From NCBI GenBank assembly GCA_004565275.1, contig SDOX01000002.1, positions 1,124,884 through 1,188,883 on the forward strand: 64,000 bases of DNA. Reading direction: 5' to 3'. This stretch comes from Nannochloropsis salina CCMP1776 (Eukaryota > Sar > Eustigmatophyceae > Eustigmatales > Monodopsidaceae). Shown here piece after piece: positions 10,401-21,298 of this stretch. The notes under the pieces are model-generated. The model saw nothing but the letters and a program-made list of their open reading frames with translations, did no database searches and was not told the origin of the DNA. A program made the position numbers and the translations under genes. How positions within the stretch are numbered: position 1 is the stretch's first letter; each line of letters starts with the position of its first letter.

Positions 10401-11413
10401 CGTTGTGGTGCCGGCCCAAAGATACGAAAATGTGAGGAGCGGTACGCACATTGTTCCATCCATAGGGAACCGAGATGCCAGAATAATGATAAAAGAGCAA
10501 CAACAAATCTTCCAAAAGAAACCCAATACCCTGTCCTGCCCGAGGTCTAGAAAAGGGCCAGGCGATTCAGGGAGCAAGTCCCCATAGCACCGCTGTGTGA
10601 GAATATGATAGCGTACGCACCTGAATAGAAAGGCTGCCCAGCAAGTAAAGCACACGATGGCAAAGGCGTTGATGATCAAAAAGCGCCGCACGATTTTCCG
10701 GTGCCGCTTCTTGATACGCTCCCTCGCTCGGAAGCGGGCCAGAATGGTCCAGCACGTGGCCAGGTAGAAGAAGCACATGAGGCTTGTGTTGACGGCAAAA
10801 ATAAACAAGTGCTCGAACGACGCAAAGATGGCCCAATCTTTGGGGGTAAAGAGGGGGGTCCATCGGTCGATGAAGAGGACCAGCACTTCGAAGACAAATT
10901 GGGCGAGAATGACGAGAAAGATGACTTGGAGGGCCGGCCGCAGGCTGCGGACAAGCCGGTCTATACCGTAACCGCGAACAAGCCAGCTGATATGTTGTGT
11001 GGAAATGGAAATTGATGTGTCTCTTATGGAAAGGGGGAACCAAAAGCACGCACTTACTTATAGCAAACCGCGGCGATATAAGTGTGGAAAAATTGAGGAA
11101 ACCACATGAGAGGGACCGATATTGTCCACCAGTAATACTGGAGCTGACCGTACCCCCGTCTAGGGTCAAGGAAAAAGGCCGATATAACGAGAGGGCCCTG
11201 TACAAGTGACTCTACTGCATAATAACTGGCAAGCCACACCACGAGATCATCAATAAATCGAATCATCCCTGGTTCAGCTGCCCTGCCACCAGCCACTCGC
11301 CTCCGATGAATTCGATAAATGACCCCGACAGAAAAAATGATGCCCACACAGTTCACAATTAACATTACAATATAGTACCACTCGGGCCACGGGGCCGCCG
11401 TTATCAGCATCAT
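7428..11413 (-). CDS. Multi-pass (receptor-like) membrane protein fused to inositol-polyphosphate 5-phosphatase
   Basis: Three exons, 11413-11058, 10986-9507 and 9341-7428, with introns of 71 and 165 bases (TATAA|GTAAGTG...ATATCAG|CTGG; CACACG|GTAGGC...GAACACAG|TTC), encode 1249 residues. The first ~330 residues hold seven to nine hydrophobic segments with charged loops, for example WYYIVMLIVNCVGIIFSVGV, VIFLVILAQFVFEVLVLFI and FLIINAFAIVCFTCWAAFLF. A complete 5-phosphatase domain starts near residue 425: VTTFNTG, YVIGLQEC, TKAGNKGMTGLSF, ITCHFAS, LGDLNFR (about 615), VPSYTDRIL (about 940) and SDHRPV (about 973). A Ser/Asp/Glu-rich, probably disordered insertion of some 230 residues splits the catalytic domain after LGDLNFR. 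About 270 residues follow the domain. The enzyme should remove the 5-phosphate of phosphoinositides at a membrane. The layout recalls the GPCR-bigrams of oomycetes. A start at 11512 is possible. Confidence 0.82.
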
Positions 11414-12045
11414 GGTTTGACGGTGCAAAACAATGGTCTGTCTTCGTGTCGAGCGACCTGCTTGGATTGATTGGGCGGATGAGGAGGTAAAGGAGGGCAG
11501 GGAAATCAACAACTACCCTTCCATTGACGGGGATTTCTTTCATCAAAGGTACGCTACGATGCTTCCCCGCGTGAGGGAAGTTAAGCCGTACGACGAGGAT
11601 ATAACGCCTGGGGTGACTGAAGAAGCGGCATTTCAAGTTTCTGCAGGCAAGCGCATCTATCTTCAGCCTTGTATTGAAGAAGTAGAGCAAAGGTTTTAAA
11701 GCTAATGTTGTTGTAAAACGTCCGGACAACCAACCAGGAACTACTTCTCACATGGCCAGGTGAACCCCAGTCATCAATAAAGAACAGCATTTCAAAAACT
11801 TCAACTATCGCCGAAAACGGACAAAAAAAAAGCTTTGACGGCGAGACGTACGCGTGCAAAATTACAGGCTATTTTGTATACTGATGTGAGAGTTTCCCAG
11901 TATATGCACAAATATATGGGGGCGGGTGGGGTACCTTTAAAAATATCCTGAAGTCTTCATTTGATACATTTAATCATTTCTCAACGCCTTCTTTGAACAC
12001 TTTTTCACAAAAGCTCCATGACCAAGATACTTATGTTGACAATGA
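11414..12045. other. Intergenic region between two tandem minus-strand genes
   Basis: 632 bases holding the 5' region of the phosphatase fusion and the 3' region of the SANT/Myb gene. The 11880-12000 part is AT-rich with ATATTTTGTATA-like and TATGCACAAATATATG stretches. No further gene recognised. Confidence 0.35.
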
Positions 12046-13985
12046 TCACGATTCTGACTCTGCCATAGCGCTGGCGTCACACTCAGTAATGTGGGAGCCC
12101 TCCATGATGGTTGCCGGAATGGCATTCGCCGTCTCATCTCCTCTCCTAGGCAAGGGCGGAGGAAGATGCGGCGAAGTAAGAAATGGCGGGGCTCCAGGAA
12201 GAGAGATCGATTCTCGAGAATCCGCTTGGATTGTACTTTCATTCAAGCCGGAGAAGGAAGCAGCTCCCAAGAAAGTAGAGGCTCCTGCACCAAAAGCAGT
12301 GGATTGACCGAGATAGAGGGAGGGCATGCCCCCCATCGCCGACTGCAACATGGAGAGACTGATGCTATCCGCACCGAGTAAAGTCGTGGAGGTGGACATG
12401 CCTCCGCCCATCCTCGACGTAAAGAGGGTGCTTTCTTGCAATTCGCTTGCTAGGGAGGCATGGTACCGTTGCTCCCAACCCGGTCCTCGTCTTTGCTCAT
12501 TTTCTTGGCCTCCCTCCCTGCTGCCTCCTCCCTCCAGCTTTCCAGCATTGGCGTTCTCTCCCCCTGTCCCTGTAGCAGGGGGATGACGAGTTGCAGGAGG
12601 ATAGAAAAGGGAGGATCCAGTTGTCGCGGCATGTAAAGGTGCTTGAAGAAATGAGCGCCGTGCTTGAGAGGGCGGCGCAGAGGTTTGGTCGGAGGGCAGG
12701 GTGCTCATCTCCAAGGGCGTGAAAATAGGAGAGGACCTGTTTGCGCGGCCATTTCCTCCATCCGAATTACTATCGAGGGAATGTCGTAGAAAAGCATGGT
12801 GGAGGTGATCGGCCTGGGGAGGGGCAGGCCACAAGCTTCTGCTTTGCGCGGGGGAGGGCGGGGGTTTGAAGGGCAGGAACGCAGCTACCTCGTCACCCAA
12901 GGCGGAGATGGAGGGGTCTTGGTCGTCAGGTGACCCAGGCCCGCCGTCCGAGGGAACCTGATCTGCAAGCAAGGTGGTGTAGGGAACATAAGATGGCCGT
13001 GAGCATCGGCTGGGGGAGGACTCTGGCGGCTAACGACGGCACCCAGGAAAATTCTCGGAAAGTGCGCGTCGACATGTTGAGTTCGGCTTGCAGACACATG
13101 GGCACGTGGCAAGGCCTACCTGCATTGAACGCCTCGTACGCCTTCCAGCATTCCCAGGGGTCCGCCTGCAGGGCCTCGCCTGTTGGGCAGAAGACCGGGT
13201 CAGGAGGGATGAGAAGGAGAAGAAGGGCAGTTTGTTCCACTCGCGCCTCTCCTTTACACACCGGCCTCCCTCTACACACGTACCGACGCCGACCCAGTCG
13301 TACTTATGCTCCACAGCCAGCTTCGCGACCTCGTTGGGGCGCACCCGTCGGCTGCGCTCGTCGCTGGTGTCCACATTGCCATGTCCCCGGCCCACGTCCG
13401 CGCCCTCCACAACGAGGGCATCCCCGTCTAGGTGCGGATCCCCCCGTCGCCCCCCTGGGGACAGCGCTCTGTCGCTTCTTGGCGGTCTGCTTGGAATGGC
13501 CTCGGGCTCCCGGATCCCCGTGGAGGGCTCGGGTCTGAGGCTTGCCAAGGATGGAGGCGTCACCTCACAGGCGAGATCTTGTAGATGGAGCAGCGTGCTT
13601 TGGGAAATACAGTCTTGAACCTCGCGGTCCAGCTCACGAGCGATCGCTTGCCCTGAAGATATTGGTGTCAGGGAGGGGGCGTGGACGTAGTGAGGTGACA
13701 CCCCTGAGATGGCATGCCGGGTGGAAGCTACTTACAATCCACGTGCGGCCAACAAGGTTGACACACACGTACGAGCCGATCCTGTTCGACGCGTTTCCAG
13801 CGCCTGGCTTGAGGCCGTTTTCCTGGAAGACGCACAACCACGACAGGGGCTTCGAGTCGTGGCGCTGGGTAGAGGGACGGGGGAGGTGGTATGTCTTGCC
13901 GGACACGCCGGTCTTCAAGAGAAGGCTCTGGGGAAGAAGGATTGTCGACCGGGCTCGTATCGGCTTGAAGTGTAACACTTGGCAT
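12046..13985 (-). CDS. Two-repeat SANT/Myb-like protein with long disordered C-terminus
   Basis: Four exons, 13985-13736, 13652-13284, 13179-13120 and 12962-12046, join in phase through introns of 83, 104 and 157 bases to give 531 residues. The first splice (GGATT|GTAAGT ... CTTCAG|GG) builds a SANT-like repeat at about 61-100, with RRWKRVEQDRL followed by DWQAIARELDREVQDC. The second and third exons build another at about 186-226, with RVRPNEVAKLAVEHKYDW, then WECWKAYEAFNA. The spacing of tryptophans and the alternating charged/hydrophobic pattern fit SANT/Myb helices, but both repeats are divergent and the DNA contacts are not clear. Residues 230-531 are rich in Ser, Gly, Pro and Thr with no fold seen. 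A role in chromatin or transcription is an inference. A different reading of exon 1 was rejected because its phase does not fit the splice. Confidence 0.6.
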
Positions 13986-14511
13986 TATATAATCCCTGAC
14001 AGACGATTATGTACGGGAGTAAGAGTCGAAGTCAGCAACGGCGGAAGAGTGTGATTGAACAGTATTTGTACAGCCGGAGTGAACCTCAGCTCGCTGCTTC
14101 TTTTTAAGCGAGTTTACCTGGCATGGAACAAACGATAATATTCGTCACCAGTCAATCTTTTAAAAGCCTGCACTTTGTAGTATGCTCGGAGATGTATAGT
14201 ACGAGGCCGTTCTCCTTGGCTTTCTAGTGTTCTTTGCCTAGCGAGGACATGGAAAGCCGCAAAGAAGCTCCATTTCAGGTGTCGTACAGAGAATTGAAGT
14301 CATCGAAGTGGTATCACGCATGTCCACGCCGTAGCATAGTGCAACGGCTGCACACTCTGGACTTCTCTTATGTGTCTGTTCCATTTATTTGGTCGCTTAT
14401 TCACACCAGGTGTTTGCAAGCTAGTAGCTGGCATTGCGTGGCCTGATAACTCTCTCACCTGGTGCCTTACTATTCGTCAACAAGTGGTGAGCAGCCAGTT
14501 CTCGATCCGAT
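13986..14511. promoter_or_regulatory. Divergent intergenic region between SANT/Myb gene and APC10
   Basis: 526 bases that must contain both promoters. A TATATAA sequence overlaps the ATG of the minus-strand gene (about 13984-13990) and may be coincidental. No gene seen. Confidence 0.35.
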
Positions 14512-15177
14512 ATGGCTCCCGTCGGGACGGAAACCTCGTTGATTACAACGACGAGTCCAGCTGCATCAGCAAAAGAATTACGCGACATCGGGCACGAGGC
14601 GGTGTGGTCTCTCTCAACCGCAAAACCCGGCAATGGAGTCGAGCAAATCAGAGACGACGACATGGACACCTATTGGCAATCGGACGGGGCACAACCTCAT
14701 TTAATCAACGTGCAATTTCACAAGAAAATGACCATCCTGGAGGTGTCTCTGTATCTTGATTATAGCTTGGACGAGTCGTACACACCCAAAAAAATAAGCA
14801 TCAAAGCAGGTACAACTTTCCATGACCTAGTGGAGATACAGACAGTGAATTTGAAGGAACCTCAGGGTTGGGTAAAAGTGCCGGTGCGCAATCCATACGC
14901 TGACAGACCGTCAGGGGCGGACACGGTCGGAGATGCGACTGCGGGCGATCCCGTGGGGGGGGTGCTTCGGGCCTTCTTTTTGCAAATTAGTATCATTGCC
15001 ATGCATCAAAATGGCCGGGACACGCATGTCCGCCAGGTCAAAGTCTATGGTCCCCGGTACTCTCAGGCATCATTTTGTAGCCACAGTCGGGTAGAAGGCA
15101 TCGCCAGCCTGGATACATACGGTACAATGCCCGAATTTACCTCTGCAGAACTAGCGCAATTTTCGACTGTAAGATAA
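14512..15177 (+). CDS. APC10: Anaphase-promoting complex subunit 10 (DOC domain)
   Basis: APC10/Doc1 is the processivity and D-box co-receptor subunit of the APC/C ubiquitin ligase. The intronless frame gives 221 residues, close to the family's usual size of about 185-250. The DOC jellyroll is plain: ELRDIGHEAVWSLSTAKPGNG, IRDDDMDTYWQSDGAQPHLI, VSLYLDYSLDESYTPKKISI, GWVKVPV and VRQVKVYGPR. The last residues, FTSAELAQFSTVR, match the conserved C-terminal tail of the family, which normally ends Ile-Arg and docks on a TPR subunit of APC/C; here it ends Val-Arg. A Gly/Asp-rich insertion (about residues 138-152) precedes the FFLQISIIAMHQNG strand. The ATG at 14512 sits directly before the domain, with no leader, as expected for a nuclear/cytosolic protein. 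Confidence 0.93.
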   Translation: MAPVGTETSLITTTSPAASAKELRDIGHEAVWSLSTAKPGNGVEQIRDDDMDTYWQSDGAQPHLINVQFHKKMTILEVSLYLDYSLDESYTPKKISIKAGTTFHDLVEIQTVNLKEPQGWVKVPVRNPYADRPSGADTVGDATAGDPVGGVLRAFFLQISIIAMHQNGRDTHVRQVKVYGPRYSQASFCSHSRVEGIASLDTYGTMPEFTSAELAQFSTVR

Positions 15178-15237
15178 GCAAAGCTAGGTGAACATAAAAG
15201 TGTTCACGAGTAGACGGGTTCATGCGCAGAAAAAAGA

Positions 15238-15492
15238 CTACGTGTCCCATTTTTGTAGGACCCGCTTCTTGTTTCCACAAAGGTTCTCCATGCGCTTGTG
15301 CTGCCGAGCCCGAGCGCGCAATCTTGAAGGAAGATGAGGGCAAAGGGCTTTTCGGCTCCAAGTCTCTTCGGAAGAAGGCTGGGGCTGTTCGCTCTGGAGC
15401 TCCGGAGCTGTGGAACTCAAGAGCTTCTTGACGTGATAGGAACCTCTTTTGTCCGAACTATGCTCGACTGTCGTTCGGATCAAATCAATCAT
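15238..15492 (-). CDS. Possible small basic protein, unrecognised
   Basis: An open frame of 84 codons starts at an ATG (15492) and encodes a basic product: MIDLIRTTVEHSSDKRG at the start, then a Ser/Glu/Gln-rich middle and a Lys/Arg-rich end (KRMENLCGNKKRVLQKWDT). Composition resembles a real protein more than the neighbouring chance frames, and basic small proteins of this size are common among organellar ribosome and assembly factors. No domain, leader or paralogue is recognised, and the gene sits in the convergent 3' region of APC10 and the carbamoyl-phosphate synthase, so it could also be chance. Confidence 0.25.
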   Translation of the reverse strand: MIDLIRTTVEHSSDKRGSYHVKKLLSSTAPELQSEQPQPSSEETWSRKALCPHLPSRLRARARQHKRMENLCGNKKRVLQKWDT

Positions 15493-15504
15493 CGGGGTAC
15501 ACAC

Positions 15505-16245
15505 GGATTTTTACGGCCCTCCCCCCCCTCTCTACACCCGCGCGGGGAAGATGTGATCAGTATCACAATATCTTTGAACGTCGTATCAGCATACTGAATT
15601 GTTTGTACAGAAATCGGGCCATAAGGTTATCCGCAGGCTGAAGTCGGAGACCATGAGTTCAAAGCGAAAAGGAAGAAGAGCATACATGGAACGGTTCCAA
15701 AAAAATATCCGCGTTGGTTCGGTCCTCATCAATGGCTCCTTTTCCCACCTCAATTCCAAGTGGTGGATAGTTCTTTTCCCTCTTGTAATTCAATGCACTT
15801 CTTCCGCAGATTGTGTAGCGAGGGCACTATCTCTGCTCTCTTGCTTTCTTCCCACCGATTCACTCGTCACCGGTCAAGAAAACATCTAATCTCTATGGAT
15901 GAAACCCTCAAGAGCTACTTGCGCAGCAAAAACTTGATTTCATTGGGCATGCACGACGGCATCCTCCTTGCCAGAGGGCTGTTGATCCTCATCCCGGGCT
16001 TTTGGGAAGGTTCTATACATGCAAAATGCTCGTCTTGCCCATTCACCTCCGCACCTCAACGCCAGAAGGACCCATCTCCGGATTTGCATCGCCCATCCAA
16101 TACCCCCGCGAAAGCAACGATTGGCATGCCCACATGTCTAGTATCCTCGCCCGCCTTCGCACGGTCCTCTTGATGCCCTTCGCGCCTTTCCATGGCTCGG
16201 ACACCCTCCGTTGCCAGCATCAACCGCCCACAGTCGCCCATCTCT
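15505..16245. other. Convergent 3' intergenic region
   Basis: Between the APC10 side and the end of the carbamoyl-phosphate synthase gene. An open + frame of 96 codons (15599-15889) has no recognisable feature. Pyrimidine-rich from 15750 to 16200 on the + strand. No RNA gene or repeat recognised. Confidence 0.35.
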
Positions 16246-19200
16246 CTACATGATCTCATTCTCCCTCTGCCATCCCACTGTTGGAATGCGGTAGAAGGAC
16301 TCGACGGACTGGACTTTAATGCCCTTGTGCCTTGCCAGCGCCTCCACGAGCAAATTCGCGCACTTTATGTTGGTGACCAGGGGCACCCCGAAATCCACCG
16401 CGGACCGTCGCATGGCGTACCCAATCGTCACCTCCTCGTCTTTCTTCGTTCCCTCCGGCACGTTGATCACCACGTCGACCTGGTTTTCCTTGATCGCGTC
16501 GATCACGTACGGGTGTTTCTTGTCCCCCGCCTTCTTGCTCAATATCTTCACCTCCAAGCCCCGACTCTCGTAGAATTCACCGGTCCCTGGCGTGCACAGC
16601 ACCGTGTAGTTCAGCTCCAGCAAGGCGCTGACCGCTGGGAGGAACTCCAAACGTTCGGTCTCCTCGGCTATGGAGACGAGGACGTTTTTCGTCTTGATCG
16701 GCATCCGGAACCCTGAAGCAATCAACGCGGCCAGGAACGCCTCGTGCACATCGTGCCCAAAGCAAGCCACTTCGCCTGTGGAAGCCATCTCCACGCCCAA
16801 GGTAGGATCCGCGCCCCGGAGGCGTGTGAAGGAGAACATGGGAGCTTTGACCGCCACGTAGTCAATGTCAATCAAGGAGATGTTGTAAGCCTTGGTCGGG
16901 ACCCCGAGCATGGCACGGGTGGCGAGCGTGATGAAGTTCGCGTCGAAGACCTTGGAGACGAAAGGGAAGGTCCGGGAGGCCCGCAAGTTGCACTCGATGA
17001 CCTTGACGTCGTTGTCCTTGGCCATCAATTGGATGTTGAATGGCCCGGTGATGTTCAATGCCTTGGCGATCGCGGACGAAATGCGCTTCACCTTCCGGAT
17101 GGTCTCCACGAACAACTTTTGGGCGGGCAGCACCAAGGTGGCATCGCCCGAATGTACCCCGGCATTTTCCACATGCTCCGAGATCGCGTAGTTCAGGATG
17201 TTTCCGGCCTTGGCCACGGCATCGAACTCGATCTCTTTTGCATTCAGTATAAACTTGGTCACCACCACCGGTTTGTCTTTCGACACGTCCGCCGCCTCCT
17301 GGAGGAAAGACTCCAGCTGCCTAGGTGTGGCCGCCACATTCATGGCTGCACCGGACAGGACAAAGGAGGGACGCACCAGCACTGGGTACCCTACTTCGTT
17401 TGCGAATTTCTTGGCGTCACTGATCGTGGAAAGCTCTTGCCAGGAGGGTTGATCGACGCCGATCGAGTCGAGCAATTCCGAAAACTGGTGCCGGTCTTCT
17501 GCCCGGTCGATATCCACGGGACTGGTGCCCAAGATGTTCACGCCCTGTTGGAAGAGGGGATTTGCCAGATTGTTGGCAATTTGCCCGCCCACCGAGACGA
17601 TGATCCCTACGGCCTTCTCCCGTTCGTAGATGTCGAGGACCCGCTCGAAGGTCAATTCCTCGAAAAAGAGGCGGTCGCTCTCGTCGTAATCCGTCGACAC
17701 CGTCTCCGGGTTGCAATTCACCACCACCGCCCGCATCCCTGTGGTCCTGATTTGCCGCACCGCCGAGACGGCGCACCAATCGAACTCCACCGAGCTCCCA
17801 ATGCAATATGGCCCGCAGCCAAGGACCATGACCCCATTCTCGTCGGGGCCCAGGTCATCCTCCGAGCCATTGTACGTCATGTACAGATAGTTGGTTTGGG
17901 CAGGGAACTCCGCGGCCAGCGTGTCGATTTGTTTCACGCAGGGGCGGACACCCAGCTGCAACCGCCGGCGCCGCACCACCACTTCGGTGGAATTCACATA
18001 GCGGGCGACTTGTCGGTCGGAATACCCGTGGCATTTCAAGGCGCGGATGGAGACCGCGTTCAGACTGTCCAATGAAACCTTACAGGCTGCCGCTTTCATC
18101 AAGGCCATGTTTTTCAGCTTCGACAAAAACCAGCGGTCGATTTTGGTCAGGGCGTGGACGGCATCGACGCTGTACCCACGTTCCAAAGCCATCTGCACGG
18201 CAAAAAGCCGATGTGGAGTAGGGATCTGCATCTGGCTGTCGAGACTCGCCGCCACATCGCATTTCCCATCCAGCCCGTCCAAATTGGGGTTCACCATCCT
18301 CACTGCCTTTTGGATGGCCTCCTCGAAATTCCTCCCGATCGCCATCACCTCCCCCACGGAGATCATTGACGATCCCAAGCGCGTCTCCACCCGATTGAAT
18401 TTGCTCAAGTCCCAGCGGGGCATTTTCACCACACAGTAATCCAAAGAAGGCTCAAAGCACGCCGTCGTCGTTTTGGTGACGCTGTTGCGGATCGAAACCA
18501 GGTCCTTCCCTAGGCACAGCTTGGTTGCCACATAAGCCAGGGGGTAGCCGGTAGCTTTGCTGGCCAAGGCTGAGGACCGTGAGAGTCGGGCGTTCACTTC
18601 GATGATGCAATATCTCTCCGACTCCGGGTGAAGGGCGAACTGAATGTTGCACTCCCCAATGATTCCCAGGTGTCGGATGACTTTGATGGAAGTGGACCGG
18701 AGCATGTAGTACTCCTGATTACTGAGGGTTTGGGAGGGAGCGATGACGATCGAGTCACCGGTGTGGATGCCCAGAGGGTCGAAATTTTCCATGTTACAGA
18801 CGGTGACACAATTATCTTCGATGTCTCGAACCACCTCGTACTCAATCTCCTGCGGGGCAAGGGGTGGGTGAGACAGGATCTGGCCGTGAGGAAATGAAGG
18901 TCACGGAGACGCGCTGATCGAACCCAGGATACACAAGCACACGCCGCTCACGCATGAGGACTTGAGGTCTGCCCTCTTCCCTTCCCACTAGCCTTTCCCT
19001 TCTCCCCTCCCACCCTCTTCCTTCTTCCTCACCTTCCACCCACGCAGGTCCTGGTCGATCAAAATTTGTGAAGACGATGCGAAGGCCTTCTCGGCCAGAG
19101 CAATGAGCTCCGCCTCGTCCTCAGCGAAGCCTGAGCCCAGCCCTCCAAGTGCGTAGGCAGCCCGAATCAGGACGGGGTACCCAATCTTCTTGGCAGCGGC

Positions 19201-21298
19201 GATGGCTTCTTCCATGTTGGTGGCCGGGTAGGACAAAGCCAAGGTTTCATCGATCTCTCGAAGTTTCTCCGAGAATATCTCTCGGTCCTCGGTGGCCACG
19301 ATGGTGTTGATGGGGGTGCCCATGACCCGGACGTTGTGCTTCTGGAGGTCGCCCGACTCCCACAGCTTGATGCCGACGTTCAAGGCGGTCTGCCCCCCCA
19401 CGTTCACCATGATCCCGTCCGGTTTCTCCTTCTTAATGATATCCAGCACCACCTCGGGGCGAATGGGAAGGAAGTAGACCTTGTCGGGGGACGCCTTACC
19501 CAGGCTCTTCGAGGTCTGCACCGTGGCTACGTTGGGGTTGATGAGGATGACCTCGATCCCTTCCTCCTTCAGGGCCTTGATCGCCTGTGACCCCGAGTAG
19601 TCGAATTCTCCAGCCTGGCCGATAGAGAGACCCCCCGAACCAACCAGCAGGACTTTTTTGTACTTGAACCGTTGGTAAAGGGAGGGATCCAGCAGGGAGA
19701 GTTGATGGGGGGAGCCACGCACCAAATTGATGAAGGTCTCAAAGAGGAAGGCAGTGTCCGTAGGACCACCGCAGGCCTCCGGATGGAACTGGACGGAGAA
19801 GAAAGGTTTGGACGTGTGTATGATCCCCTCGTTTGTAAAGTCGTTGGCATTCAAAAAGAAGGTTTTCCAGTCCGCGGGCAGGCTCCCGGAGTCGACCGCG
19901 AAGCCGTGGTTCTGGGCCGTGATGTAGCATTTGGTCGTGCGCATGTCCACGCACGGCTGGTTCATCCCCCTGTTTCCGTACTTCATTTTGTAGGTGGTGG
20001 ACCCCGCGGCCAAAGCCAACAATTGGTTCCCGAGGCAAATTCCAAAGATGGGTTTGGGCGTGGGCAGGCCCATGGCCCACTGCAGGCTCTTGATCGTGGC
20101 AGCGCACATGGTCGGGTCCCCCGGGCCGTTAGAGATGAAGATGCCTTCCCATTCCAGTTTGGACGGGTTGGCTTCCAGGTCGTAGTCGTAGGGCACCACC
20201 GTGAATTCCACTGCATGGTGCTTCACGAAGTACCGAATGATGTTGTACTTCATCCCGCAGTCGAAGGCGAGAATCCGGGGCCTGTTCCCTTCCCCGTACA
20301 CCCGTACTTGCTTGGTGGAGACCTCAGCGACCAAGTTTGTCTTGTTTGGATCCAGGAACTCCAAGTTTGCCCCCGCCCCCCCTTTCTGCTTCCCGCGCTG
20401 CTTGTCCTGCGTTTTGAATTCGATCTTCCCCAGGATGGCCCCCGCCTCTCGGATCTTCTTGGTCAAGGCCCTGGTATCAATCCCGTACAAGGCAGGCACA
20501 CCGTGTTCCTGCAACCATTTACCCAGGCTTTTGATGCTGTTCCAATGGGAGTGGTCGGCCGAGTAGCTGGCTACGATGAGCCCGGCGACATGAATCTTCC
20601 GGCTTTCGAAGTACAGAGGCAGACCGTGCGCGTCCAGAGCATCCTCAGAAGGCACCCCGTAGTTTCCCACCATGGGATAGGTCAGCACAAGTATCTGGCC
20701 GCGGTAGGAAGGATCAGTCAAGGCCTCCGGGTATCCTACCATGCCGGTATTGAAAACAACCTCACCCGCCACGGGGACGTCGGCGCCAAACCCAAAGCCT
20801 TGATGAACAGAGCCGTCCACCAGGACCAGTGAGCCTGGGTTCCCATGTCGAATGAGCGGGAGTTCCAAGCCTTGGTCACCATTGAACTGTTGTAAAACAC
20901 GGGAGGGTGCGAAAAATCAGGGACGACATAAGTTGAATGTGGGGGATGTGTCCTACAGAACAGCTCCTATCTCCATTTTTAGATCGCCACATGCCTGAGT
21001 CAGACAGCATAGTGTGACCAGGTCACGGGCATAGGGTAGACTCTTGGAAATCAGCCATCATCCCTCCCTCTCTCTCCCTCTCGGCTCTTACCTCCGCGCT
21101 CTCTCTGAGGGGTATCGGTGAGATGTGTCTCAAGGTGCCAAGAGGCTTTGAGCCGCCGGAAGCATTGCTACGACTGCCTGCGCCAGCTCCAGTCGTTGCC
21201 GATGCAGATGTTTTGGCAGCTTTAGAACCCGACGAGTTGTGATTGCTGTTGCTCCCACTCACAGCTGGACGACCTCGTTTACCTCCCTCCGCCACCAT
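16246..21298 (-). CDS. Glutamine-dependent carbamoyl-phosphate synthase, fused small and large chains
   Basis: The enzyme makes carbamoyl phosphate from glutamine, bicarbonate and two ATP for pyrimidine and arginine synthesis. Three exons, 21298-21092, 20886-19033 and 18849-16246 (introns 205 and 183 bases, phase 0), encode 1554 residues. Exon 1 is a Ser/Gly/Ala-rich extension of 69 residues. The small-chain N-domain (about 80-240) is followed by a class I amidotransferase with nucleophile Cys353 in FGICLGNQ and FHPEA (His437/Glu439). The two ATP-grasp synthase halves run from about 476, starting KKVLLVGSGGLSIGQAGEFDYSG; the second begins near NGVMVLGCGPYCIGSSVEFDW. The intron 2 junction restores LRGWKEIEYEVVRD. 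A C-terminal allosteric domain ends at residue 1554. There is no dihydroorotase or aspartate transcarbamylase part, unlike animal CAD. No clear plastid or mitochondrial leader is seen. Whether it is type II (pyrimidine) or type III (N-acetylglutamate, urea cycle) cannot be told by eye. Confidence 0.93.

Noticed and set aside
10592-10621. Possible 28-base intron in the phosphatase fusion gene
   Set aside because: GT...AG borders exist, but the frame is open through it and the length is below a plausible spliceosomal intron.
13736-13978. Alternative reading frame of the first SANT/Myb exon that also looks protein-like
   Set aside because: Its phase at the donor does not match the acceptor frame of exon 2, and it lacks the tryptophan-spaced SANT pattern.
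16744-20832. Long plus-strand open frames (443 and 386 codons) antisense to carbamoyl-phosphate synthase
   Set aside because: Composition-driven shadows of a clearly conserved gene on the other strand.
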